DNA of 5,168 nt. Source: Oscillospiraceae bacterium. GTDB lineage: Bacteria > Bacillota > Clostridia > Oscillospirales > Ruminococcaceae. Below, piece after piece: positions 1 to 5,168 of the stretch. The position numbers and the translations under genes are program-made. How positions within the stretch are numbered: the stretch's first letter is position 1; every line of letters begins with the position of its first letter. Where the stretch lies: positions 1 through 5,168 of the forward strand of contig JAGPHI010000101.1 of NCBI GenBank assembly GCA_018055565.1, written 5' to 3'. The notes below the pieces were generated by a model. That model was not told the origin of the DNA and searched no databases. It saw only the letters and a list, made by a program, of their open reading frames with translations.

Positions 1-174
1 CAATTTATTGCGTATGGCATTGGCAAAAAGCCGTGGACAGTGCGTTTGTGCGAGGCTATGGGTGCGCTGCGCGTATGCTGGACAGCGCGGGAAAACAATG
101 ACGCCGCCGCACTGGGCGAAGAAAACGACGCCATCATCTTTGAATATTACGCCCCTGCCGTGCGCTTTAAGTAA
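1..174 (+). CDS. C-terminal fragment of an unidentified protein
   Basis: The reading frame is open from the first base and stops at TAA 172-174, giving 57 residues that begin QFIAYGIGKKPWTVRL and end IIFEYYAPAVRFK. It is the tail of a gene that starts outside the window. I prefer this frame to the overlapping ATG-initiated frame at 8-205. Its composition is normal for a soluble protein (acidic ENNDAAALGEENDA stretch, then a hydrophobic and aromatic IIFEYY strand), it ends shortly before a strong terminator, and the other frame gives a Cys/Arg/Pro-rich product. No membrane segment or catalytic motif is visible, and I do not recognise the family. It converges with the minus-strand block. Confidence 0.6.
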   Translation, partial: QFIAYGIGKKPWTVRLCEAMGALRVCWTARENNDAAALGEENDAIIFEYYAPAVRFK

Positions 175-226
175 CGGTTTGGCGGCTCTATCGGCCAACC
201 CATAAACCCAAAAACCCCAAAAACTG

Positions 227-267
227 AAAAAGCAGCCATCAATTGTACAATTGATGGCTGCTTTTTT
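227..267. terminator. Bidirectional intrinsic terminator (perfect 40-bp palindrome)
   Basis: Two 15-nt arms, 232-246 and 247-261, are exact reverse complements that meet with no spacer at a TGTACA core. They are preceded by AAAAA (227-231) and followed by TTTTTT (262-267), so the whole of 227-266 is self-complementary. Read on the plus strand it is a GC-capped stem followed by a U run, 53 nt after the stop of the left-hand gene. Read on the minus strand it has the same form, 15 nt after the stop of the ATC-hydrolase-like gene. It therefore serves both convergent transcripts. The central bases would have to form the loop, since the arms have none of their own. Confidence 0.9.
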
Positions 268-281
268 GTGTACATAATTGT

Positions 282-779
282 TTATTTATGAAACCGAATT
301 TGGCAGATATCATCGCCTCTTGCAATGGTTTTCGGTAAATCCAGCACTGCGCCATAGCTTTCGCCGATGCCCCTGTCGCCGCACATGGCAATATCGCACA
401 AACGGCTGATTTCGTCATCGGTGCAGCCCTGCTTTTGCCACGCTTTTACCAGCGGGCAATAGTGAAAATCAATCGACAGCTTGTCGTCGGTGGATTCCAC
501 GATTTTCATGTCAAACACCATGCGCGCGGGCAAATTAAACAAGGTTTTGCGCAAGCCCTTTAGGCTGTTGGTGCCGCCCTTTTGCACAAGGCCTTTGCCT
601 TGATACAGGCCGCAGCGGTGGATGGCCTCGGGGGCAAAATCCTCCCATGTGAGGTTTTTCTTTGCGGCTTCATCCACCAAAAGATACATCCACAAGGCGC
701 GATGCTCCAGCTGCTCGCGCACGGCCACGATAACGGGGTTTTTGCTTTTCGGTTCGTTTGTAATCATCGGTCTTTCCAT
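282..779 (-). CDS. L-2-amino-thiazoline-4-carboxylic acid hydrolase family protein
   Basis: A 165-residue cytoplasmic protein without a signal peptide. The C-terminal half carries the pattern I associate with the ATC hydrolase family: HYCPLVKAW (Cys108), then LCDIAMCGDRGI around residues 127-138 (Cys128, Asp135), then GDDICQIRF (Cys159). The founding Pseudomonas enzyme opens 2-amino-thiazoline-4-carboxylate on the way to L-cysteine. Most clostridial relatives are assigned only by similarity, so the real substrate here is unknown. The start is uncertain. The first ATG (777-779) has its AAAAGG directly against it with no spacing, whereas the ATG four codons later (765-767) has GGAAAG 4 nt upstream, so the protein may be 161 residues. 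The gene is last in the minus-strand block, 52 bp after the HAD gene, and ends at the bidirectional terminator. The family call is good; the reaction is inference. Confidence 0.82.
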   Translation of the reverse strand: MERPMITNEPKSKNPVIVAVREQLEHRALWMYLLVDEAAKKNLTWEDFAPEAIHRCGLYQGKGLVQKGGTNSLKGLRKTLFNLPARMVFDMKIVESTDDKLSIDFHYCPLVKAWQKQGCTDDEISRLCDIAMCGDRGIGESYGAVLDLPKTIARGDDICQIRFHK

Positions 780-797
780 CCTTTTCTGTTATTTTTA

Positions 798-820
798 CGG
801 CTTTGGGTAAACCCGTGCCG
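798..820 (-). other. Imperfect hairpin between the HAD and ATC-hydrolase-like genes
   Basis: CGGC (798-801) can pair with GCCG (817-820), and inside it GGGT (805-808) with ACCC (811-814), leaving unequal internal loops. On the minus strand it is followed by TAAAAATAACAG and not by a U run, so it is a poor terminator. It could be a processing or attenuation stem in the 52-bp gap, or chance. The gap holds no convincing promoter. Confidence 0.3.
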
Positions 821-833
821 CATTGTTATATAG

Positions 834-1481
834 CTAGGTTTCTATCAAAGCGGGTATTTGCAAAAGGCTTTTTACCACATGCGCGCACAGCGCATCGGTT
901 TCGCTTGTGGAGGCATCCAAATCCGGCACCATCACGGTTTTGCAGCCTGCGGCAGCCGCAGCGCGCACGCCATTATAGGAATCCTCTATGGCCATGCAGT
1001 TTTCAGGCGCTTCGCAAAGCGCGGCCGCTGCCGTTTCAAATATTTGCGGATGCGGCTTCGAATGCGTAACCATATCGCCACAGATAATGGCATCAAAATA
1101 TGGTTCAAGGCGCGTTTGACGCAAATTTTCTAAAACACGCACGCGCGGGGACGACGAAGCCAGCGCAATTTTGATTTTGTGTTCCCGTAAAAATTGCAAC
1201 AATTCCGCCGCGCCCTCTTTGATGGGCACCGCAACGGCCAGCGCTGCATCCATCTGCACATGCGCGGCGCGATGCATCGCGGCAAAATCAAAATCTGCGC
1301 CAAAAAGCTCTTTAAAAACGCGTTCTCCGTTAGCAAAGCTGCCCCCGCGCAAACGCGAAATATGCGCCGGCTGTATCGGCACGCCAAATTGCGGTGCCAG
1401 CGCAAGCCACGTGCGCTCGGATAAGCGCTCGGTGTCAAACAGCACGCCATCCATATCAAAAATTACTGCGTTTATCTTCAT
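834..1481 (-). CDS. HAD-superfamily hydrolase, beta-phosphoglucomutase-like subfamily
   Basis: A 215-residue soluble protein with all four HAD motifs. Motif I is FDMDGVLFDTE, with nucleophile Asp9 and acid/base Asp11. Motif II is ALASSSPR, with Ser109. Motif III is HSKPHPQIF, with Lys142. Motif IV is IEDSYNGVRAA, with Glu166 and Asp167 for magnesium. The segment at about residues 18-80 is the helical type I cap. Length and motifs fit the family of beta-phosphoglucomutases and small phosphoester phosphatases (variant 3 with a DD-type ending). The motif II serine pattern and KPxPxxF do not settle phosphatase versus mutase. It lies 3 bp after metA with its ribosome binding site inside metA, so it is probably made together with MetA. 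Its substrate cannot be read from the sequence, and a role in methionine metabolism would be guesswork. Confidence 0.9.
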   Translation of the reverse strand: MKINAVIFDMDGVLFDTERLSERTWLALAPQFGVPIQPAHISRLRGGSFANGERVFKELFGADFDFAAMHRAAHVQMDAALAVAVPIKEGAAELLQFLREHKIKIALASSSPRVRVLENLRQTRLEPYFDAIICGDMVTHSKPHPQIFETAAAALCEAPENCMAIEDSYNGVRAAAAAGCKTVMVPDLDASTSETDALCAHVVKSLLQIPALIET

Positions 1482-1484
1482 CGT

Positions 1485-2402
1485 TTAAAATTCCTTACTT
1501 AAATCATAGGGCGTGTTTTGATATACATAATAGTTCAGCCAATTGGTATACAACAGATTTGCATGGCTGCGCCAGCGAAATAGCGGCGTATTTGTGGGGT
1601 CATCGTGCGGATAATAATTTTCGGGCACGGAAATGGCAAGGCCTTTCTCTACATCGCGCTTATATTCTAAATGCAAAGTGCCCCTGTCGTATTCGGGATG
1701 CCCCGTTACAAAAATTTGCCGCCCGTCTTTGTTAGAAAGCAAGTACAGCCCCGCTTTATCGGATTTGCATAAAACCTGCAATGCATCGCATTTTGCCACG
1801 GCCTTTGCATCCACCTCGGTATGGCGCGAATGCGGCGCATAAAACACCTCGTCAAACCCACGCAAAAGCGGGCAGGCGGGGCGCAGCACCTTGTGCTCAA
1901 AAATGCCAAACACCTTTTGCGGTAAAGCGCGCTTTGTGATGCCGTAATGATAATATAGCGCGGCCTGCGCGCCCCAGCACAGATGCAAGGTGGAATATAC
2001 CTGCGTTTTGCTAAACTCCATAATGCGGCAAAGCTCGGCCCAATAATCCACGTCCTCAAAGGGCATTTGCTCCACGGGCGCACCTGTGATAATCATGCCG
2101 TCAAAGCGCTCGTGTTGTATCTCGTCAAAGTTTTTGTAAAAGGCGGCCAAATGCTCGGGCGCTGTGTTGCGCGCGGTGTGCGTGCCTGTGTGCACAAAGG
2201 TAAGCTCCACTTGCAAAGGACTGTTTGCCAAAACGCGCGCAAGCTGCGTTTCGGTGGCAACTTTGGTGGGCATCAAATTTACCGCCACAATGCGCAAGGG
2301 GCGAATGTCCTGCGCGCTGGCGCGCACCGCATTCATCACAAACACATTTTCTTTTTCCAGCGTTTCACACGCGGGCAAATTTTTAGGCAAAATTAACGGC
2401 AT
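1485..2402 (-). CDS. metA: Homoserine O-acetyltransferase (MetA/HTS family)
   Basis: A 305-residue protein, full length for the family, that transfers an acyl group from acyl-CoA to the hydroxyl of L-homoserine, the first committed step of methionine synthesis in the cytoplasm. The N-terminus [11 protein letters not shown] and the [12 protein letters not shown] stretch (42-53, Lys47) are typical. The catalytic residues are visible: Cys142 in [18 protein letters not shown], then His235 and Glu237 in TGHPEYD. Residue 111 is Glu ([16 protein letters not shown]). In this family Glu111 has been linked to acetyl-CoA and Gly111 to succinyl-CoA, so acetyl transfer is predicted in spite of the traditional 'succinyltransferase' label. 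The start is supported by the conserved N-terminus. The ribosome binding site is unusual, a GGGGGG run about 6 nt upstream. The upstream 391 bp are repeats with no SAM riboswitch or T-box that I can recognise. The HAD gene follows 3 bp later. Confidence 0.95.
   Translation of the reverse strand: MPLILPKNLPACETLEKENVFVMNAVRASAQDIRPLRIVAVNLMPTKVATETQLARVLANSPLQVELTFVHTGTHTARNTAPEHLAAFYKNFDEIQHERFDGMIITGAPVEQMPFEDVDYWAELCRIMEFSKTQVYSTLHLCWGAQAALYYHYGITKRALPQKVFGIFEHKVLRPACPLLRGFDEVFYAPHSRHTEVDAKAVAKCDALQVLCKSDKAGLYLLSNKDGRQIFVTGHPEYDRGTLHLEYKRDVEKGLAISVPENYYPHDDPTNTPLFRWRSHANLLYTNWLNYYVYQNTPYDLSKEF
1491..1497 (-). promoter_or_regulatory. Ribosome binding site of the HAD gene, inside the end of metA
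   Basis: On the minus strand TAAGGAA lies 9 nt before the ATG at 1479-1481. It is made of the codons for the final Ser-Lys-Glu of MetA, and the metA stop TAA (1485-1487) falls between it and the ATG. This fixes the start of the HAD gene and implies translational coupling with metA. Confidence 0.8.
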
Positions 2403-2422
2403 GCTAGGCCCCCCAATATTGT

Positions 2423-2505
2423 TTTGCGGGCGGATGGTATCCGCCCCAATTTTAGATGTTAGATGATAGAGATAAGAGGTCAGAGGTTAGAATAGGGATA
2501 CGGCG
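2423..2505. repeat. 83-bp direct repeat, copy A
   Basis: Starts TTTGCGGGCGGATGGTATCC, continues through a purine-rich AGATGATAGAGATAAGAGG segment and ends GGATACGGCG. It matches copy B (2546-2628) without gaps at a constant offset of 123 bp, with six substitutions that I count by eye. It includes hairpin P1. Confidence 0.93.
2428..2446. repeat. GGGCGGAT palindrome P1
   Basis: Perfect 8-bp arms GGGCGGAT (2428-2435) and ATCCGCCC (2439-2446) around a GGT loop. This is the short-loop type, shared with P3, and it ends about 55 bp upstream of the metA start on the transcribed strand. Confidence 0.9.
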
Positions 2506-2525
2506 GGCGGATATGGAATCCGCCC
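2505..2525 (+). repeat. GGGCGGAT palindrome P2
   Basis: Perfect 8-bp arms (2505-2512 and 2518-2525) around the 5-nt loop ATGGA, followed by CTACG. The asymmetric loop and the CTAC tail give it a direction. The same pattern appears reversed in P5. Confidence 0.9.
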
Positions 2526-2545
2526 CTACGGATTAACGTTCTGCG

Positions 2546-2628
2546 TTTGCGGGCGGATGGTATCCGCCCCACGTTTAGATGGTAGATGATAGAGATAAGA
2601 AGTCAGAGGTTAGAATAAGGATGCGGCG
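2546..2628. repeat. 83-bp direct repeat, copy B
   Basis: Second copy of the unit at 2423-2505. The first 26 bases (hairpin arms and loop) are identical and the differences lie in the purine-rich half. A 40-bp spacer (2506-2545) that contains most of P2 separates the copies. After 2628 the similarity is lost, and no P2-like hairpin follows immediately. Confidence 0.93.
2551..2569. repeat. GGGCGGAT palindrome P3
   Basis: Identical to P1: 8-bp arms 2551-2558 and 2562-2569 with a GGT loop, inside repeat copy B. Confidence 0.9.
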
Positions 2629-2660
2629 CATCGCGCGTTTAATCGTTTGTAGTGATTTGC

Positions 2661-2681
2661 GGGCAGATGCATCATCCAACC
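2661..2681. repeat. Decayed GGGCGGAT-like palindrome P4
   Basis: GGGCAGAT (2661-2668), preceded by TTTGC as in P1 and P3, and a partial right arm ATCCAACC (2674-2681). Only part of the stem can pair. It looks like an eroded member of the family, though the match is weak. Confidence 0.4.
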
Positions 2682-2715
2682 ATTCAATGTGAAAAATTTC
2701 GCATTTGTGATGTAG

Positions 2716-2736
2716 GTGCGGATTCAATATCCGCCC
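2716..2736 (-). repeat. GGGCGGAT palindrome P5, inverted relative to P2
   Basis: On the minus strand it reads GGGCGGAT, loop ATTGA, ATCCGCAC, then CTACA. This is the P2 pattern with one stem mismatch. On that strand it is the first hairpin after the M29 gene, but no U run follows closely, so I do not call it a terminator. Confidence 0.8.
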
Positions 2737-2760
2737 GAAAATTGGCCACACTACGCATCT

Positions 2761-2797
2761 GATTTCTTACCTCTACTCTCTAATATCTGGCCTCTAA
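2761..2797 (-). repeat. Purine-rich tract at the end of the M29 gene
   Basis: On the minus strand this is built of words such as AGAGG, ATTAGAGAG and AGAGGTAAG, like the purine half of the 83-bp repeats but not cleanly alignable with them. It sits upstream of P5 as the tract in copy A sits upstream of P2. Its first bases include the TAG stop of the M29 gene (2794-2796). Confidence 0.5.
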
Positions 2798-4035
2798 ATT
2801 CCTAAATCCCATTCTCCGTTTGTAAAAATGCGCACGGTTTCGCCGCTTTTGGTAATGCCCGTAATGGTCATATCCGCACTGCCCACCATTACATCCTCGT
2901 GCACCACGCTGTCGTTTACGCCTTTTTCCAAAAGCTGCGCGGTTGTCATTTCGGTGCCGCCCTTTACGGTGCCGGGATACGCCGCGCCAAACGCAATATG
3001 GCATGCGGCGTTTTCATCAAAGAGCGTGTTGTAAAATAAAACGCCCGCGCGGTTGATGGGGCTTGAAGCCGGCACCAACGCAATTTCGCCGATGCTTCTT
3101 GCGCCCTCGTCGGTATCTAAAAGCTGCTTTAACAATGCTTCGCCCTTTGTGGCCGAAAACTCTGTTACGCGGCCATCCTTAAAGGTGACGGAAAAGTTTT
3201 CAATCAAATTGCCATTGTACACATAGGGCTTTGTGCCCTTAACTACGCCGTTTGTGCGCGCTTTGTGCGGCGCGGTAAACACTTCTTCTGTGGGGATATT
3301 GGCAATAAATGCATAGCCCTCGGGCGTTTTGCTGGAAGCGCCTTCCCACACTGCGTCATCGGCAAGGCCGATGGTAAGGTCGGTGCCGTTGGCGCTTTGT
3401 AAGCGCACGCTGTCGAGCTGCAAAGCGTTTAACTGATCTTTATACGCTGTGGTTTTTGCCACATGCGCCTGCCACTCCCGCACAGGGTCGCCATTGGTTA
3501 CGCGGCACACGCTGAAGATGGTGTCCCACAGCTTTTCCACGGCGTTTTCCTCGTTTGGATACACCTTTTTGGCCCAAACCTCGCTGGGGATTGCCACAAT
3601 GCACCACTGGATTTTATCGGCCATTGTATAGCAGCGCCATGCCTCGGCAGCGCGAGAGGCCGCCACATTGGCCTTATCCACCTTCACGGCATCAAGCCCC
3701 TTGTAAATTTCGGGGTTGCGCGCAGTAATCGACAGCATGCACGCGCCGCCCTCGTCCTCGATATAATCCAAAAACATGCGCTGCGACCAGGGCTTTATAT
3801 CCTCCAGCACGTCCACGGCGGTGTGCTCCATTTGTATGCGCGAGAGGTTTTCATCGTTATAATGCACCACCACGCGTTTTGCGCCCGCGGCATAGCCCGC
3901 AATGGCGCACATGCGCGCAAACTCTGCGCCTTCGATGGGCGCGCGGATAATCAGCGTTTGGTTTTTTTGCGGGTTTGCACCAATTTTTACAGCAAAATCC
4001 GCATATTTTTGCAACAATTCTTTATTCATTAACAT
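2794..4035 (-). CDS. M29-family aminopeptidase (AmpS/PepS/AmpT type)
   Basis: A 413-residue cytoplasmic metallo-aminopeptidase that removes N-terminal amino acids from peptides using two metal ions. The length is usual for the family. All ligand positions expected from the structurally known Thermus enzyme are present, shifted by one residue: Glu251 (NIPTEEVFTAP), Glu317 (SIGEIALV), His346 (CHIAFG), Tyr353 (AAYPG), and His379 and Asp381 (VHEDVM). The N-terminal domain of about 200 residues includes the typical LLQKYADFAVKIG opening. AAAAGGA lies 4 nt before the first ATG and 10 nt before another in-frame ATG two codons later (4027-4029), so the protein may be 411 residues and begin MNKELLQ. 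The gene is 32 bp downstream of the M20 peptidase gene, which suggests one transcript. Its C-terminus, GEWDLGI, runs into repeat-like DNA at the stop codon. Confidence 0.95.
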   Translation of the reverse strand: MLMNKELLQKYADFAVKIGANPQKNQTLIIRAPIEGAEFARMCAIAGYAAGAKRVVVHYNDENLSRIQMEHTAVDVLEDIKPWSQRMFLDYIEDEGGACMLSITARNPEIYKGLDAVKVDKANVAASRAAEAWRCYTMADKIQWCIVAIPSEVWAKKVYPNEENAVEKLWDTIFSVCRVTNGDPVREWQAHVAKTTAYKDQLNALQLDSVRLQSANGTDLTIGLADDAVWEGASSKTPEGYAFIANIPTEEVFTAPHKARTNGVVKGTKPYVYNGNLIENFSVTFKDGRVTEFSATKGEALLKQLLDTDEGARSIGEIALVPASSPINRAGVLFYNTLFDENAACHIAFGAAYPGTVKGGTEMTTAQLLEKGVNDSVVHEDVMVGSADMTITGITKSGETVRIFTNGEWDLGI

Positions 4036-4039
4036 TCAT

Positions 4040-4046
4040 TCCTTTT
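4040..4046 (-). promoter_or_regulatory. Ribosome binding site of the M29 aminopeptidase gene
   Basis: AAAAGGA on the minus strand is followed by three closely spaced ATGs. The first (4037-4039) is out of frame; the in-frame ones are at 4033-4035 and 4027-4029. Spacing alone does not decide between the in-frame two. Confidence 0.65.
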
Positions 4047-4067
4047 CGTTCAATGTACATCGCTATT

Positions 4068-5168
4068 TTATAATGTTTGCACAATGCGCAAATAAAATTC
4101 CACGGTTTTGCCGATGGTGGCCAGCGGAATGCGCTCGTTATCATTGTGTATCATATCGCGCTGCTCTTTAGAAAGCTGCATCGCAGAAAATTTATACACA
4201 TCGCGGCAAATGGCGCTATAATGGCGGCTGTCGGAACAGGCAATCATCAAATAAGGCGACACAATGGCCTCGGGCCATGTAAGCTCGATGGCGTTTGCCA
4301 CGCGCTGCCAGTTTGCGCCCTCGGTATCGGCATAGGGGCTGGCCTTTTGGCTATGCGTTACCTCCACTTTTACATTGGGGTTATTGATAATCTGCGAAAG
4401 CCGCGCGGCGGCATTCTCGGGGGTATCGGTGTTTAATAAGCGCATATTTAGCCCCACCGTGGCTTCTTTTGGCAAAACATTGATTTGCGCCGAGCCTTTT
4501 GCCATTGTAAACGCCATTGTGGTGCGCAGCATGGCCGCCACCTCGCCGCCCAATTTTGGCGAAATTGCTTTTAAAAGCCCGCCAAAGCACCATAAATTTG
4601 CAAACACTATGCGCAGGCCAAACGGCGCGTGCGCGCCCACCGTAGTGAATAGTTCCTGCACGGGCTTTGTGATTTGCGCTTTAAACGGATGCTTTTCGCA
4701 ATCTGTCATCGCTTTGCCCAATTGCCCCAGTGCAGAGGGCAGCTTTGGCGTGCTGGCGTGGCCGCCCGCGCTTTGGCAATGCAGCTGCACATTCATCATG
4801 CCTTTTTCGCCAATGCCCACTACGGCAATGGGCTTTGCAACGCCAGGGAAAATGCCGCTGACAATGGCGCCGCCCTCGTCCAGCACCATCGCGGGCGCAA
4901 TGCCGTTTTCTTTAAAATAGGCCACGATGGCGGGTGTGGATTCGCCCGACACCTCTTCATCGCCCGCAAGGCTGATATACACGTCGTTTTCTGGCACAAA
5001 GCCGCCTTTGAGCAGGCTTTCGATGGATTCAAAAATGCCCAGCGTTGTGATTTTGGTGTCCAGCGTGCCGCGCCCCCACAATTCGCCGTCGATAATTTCT
5101 GCACCAAACGGCGCGTGCTGCCAGCGCTCGGCATTGACGGGCACTACATCATAATGCGACATTAAAAC
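4068..5168 (-). CDS. M20-family metallopeptidase, N-terminus beyond the window
   Basis: Open to the right edge, with 366 residues present. The first are VLMSHYDVVPV, so the internal ATG at 5160-5162 is not the start; it belongs to the conserved metal-binding HxDVVP motif. Numbered from that Met, the di-metal site is visible: His3, Asp5 beside it, Asp35 in GRGTLDTK (bridging), the DEEVSG pair Glu69 (base) and Glu70 (ligand), Asp95 in VLDEGG, and His338 in MIHNDNERIP. GGHASTP (His135) starts the dimerisation domain, which is inserted at about residues 115-240. SDSRHYSAICRDVYKFSAM is typical of the carboxypeptidase S/PM20D1-like branch, whose members are about 450-500 residues long, so roughly 100 residues are missing. 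It probably cleaves peptides or N-acyl amino acids in the cytoplasm. It is 32 bp upstream of the M29 gene. Confidence 0.93.
   Translation of the reverse strand, partial: VLMSHYDVVPVNAERWQHAPFGAEIIDGELWGRGTLDTKITTLGIFESIESLLKGGFVPENDVYISLAGDEEVSGESTPAIVAYFKENGIAPAMVLDEGGAIVSGIFPGVAKPIAVVGIGEKGMMNVQLHCQSAGGHASTPKLPSALGQLGKAMTDCEKHPFKAQITKPVQELFTTVGAHAPFGLRIVFANLWCFGGLLKAISPKLGGEVAAMLRTTMAFTMAKGSAQINVLPKEATVGLNMRLLNTDTPENAAARLSQIINNPNVKVEVTHSQKASPYADTEGANWQRVANAIELTWPEAIVSPYLMIACSDSRHYSAICRDVYKFSAMQLSKEQRDMIHNDNERIPLATIGKTVEFYLRIVQTL

Larger units (their letters stand above)
2403..2793. other. Gene-free repeat-rich stretch between the M29 gene and metA
   Basis: 391 bp hold no credible gene. The content is two 83-bp direct repeats, several GGGCGGAT/ATCCGCCC hairpins in both orientations, purine-rich tracts built of words such as AGAGGTTAGA, and a small palindrome GATGCGGCGCATC (2620-2632). 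The promoter for metA, if it has its own, must lie here, but no pair of -35 and -10 boxes stands out. No SAM riboswitch core, T-box sequence or U-tailed terminator was found on the minus strand, so read-through from the peptidase genes into metA cannot be excluded. Confidence 0.75.

Noticed and set aside
8..205. ATG-initiated plus-strand frame at the left edge
   Set aside because: It overlaps a frame open from base 1 with more normal protein composition. The product of this one is rich in Cys, Arg and Pro and looks like a shadow.
2686..2705. AT-rich inverted repeat AATGTGAAA/TTTCGCATT
   Set aside because: A 9-bp stem with a G-T pair and a 2-nt loop in AT-rich DNA. Too weak to call an operator or terminator without other copies.
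2423..2736. CRISPR array
   Set aside because: Only two long repeats with a 40-bp spacer that itself contains a related hairpin, plus scattered palindromes. The 83-bp unit is too long, and there are no cas genes.
2716..2736. P5 as the intrinsic terminator of the peptidase operon
   Set aside because: The stem is adequate, but it is followed on the minus strand by CTACATCACAAATGC and not by a U run.
3463..4032. Long plus-strand open frame opposite the M29 gene (189 codons)
   Set aside because: It is antisense to a gene with all catalytic residues. The His/Ala/Arg-rich product has no recognisable domain and is a by-product of codon use.
4375..4920. Long plus-strand open frame opposite the M20 gene (181 codons)
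   Set aside because: Antisense to conserved M20 motifs, with a low-complexity Ser/Ala/Pro-rich product and no ribosome binding site worth noting.

Overview
The window looks like chromosomal DNA of a Gram-positive anaerobe, probably class Clostridia. The evidence is an ATC-hydrolase-family protein, a MetA of the acetyl-CoA type, an M29 aminopeptidase, AAGGA-type ribosome binding sites and compact same-strand gene packing. This placement is inferred from gene content; there is no rRNA or marker gene to confirm it.

Layout, left to right. The last 57 codons of an unidentified plus-strand gene (1-174) converge on a minus-strand block. A perfect 40-bp palindrome flanked by A and T runs separates them and should terminate transcription from both sides. 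All other genes are on the minus strand, so they are transcribed from right to left: an M20 metallopeptidase cut off by the right edge (4068-5168), an M29 aminopeptidase (2794-4035), a 391-bp gene-free stretch full of repeats (2403-2793), metA (1485-2402), a HAD-family phosphatase or phosphomutase (834-1481) and an ATC-hydrolase-family protein (282-779).

Functionally there are two parts. The M20 and M29 enzymes are zinc or cobalt exopeptidases that would release amino acids from peptides, and they sit 32 bp apart as an apparent operon. The second part is metA plus the HAD gene, which are separated by 3 bp, with the ribosome binding site of the HAD gene inside the last codons of metA. The ATC-hydrolase-like gene follows 52 bp later. 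MetA activates homoserine for methionine synthesis, and the founding member of the ATC hydrolase family is linked to cysteine formation from a thiazoline. A sulfur-amino-acid theme is therefore possible, but it is not shown by the sequence.

The least ordinary part is 2403-2793. It carries an 83-bp direct repeat present twice at a 123-bp period, and at least four GGGCGGAT/ATCCGCCC hairpins plus one decayed copy. A hairpin near its right end lies in the opposite orientation and is bordered by a pyrimidine-rich tract that runs into the stop codon of the M29 gene. It looks like a nest of small dispersed palindromic repeats. No SAM riboswitch or T-box was recognised ahead of metA. I found no clear previously undescribed multi-gene system here.
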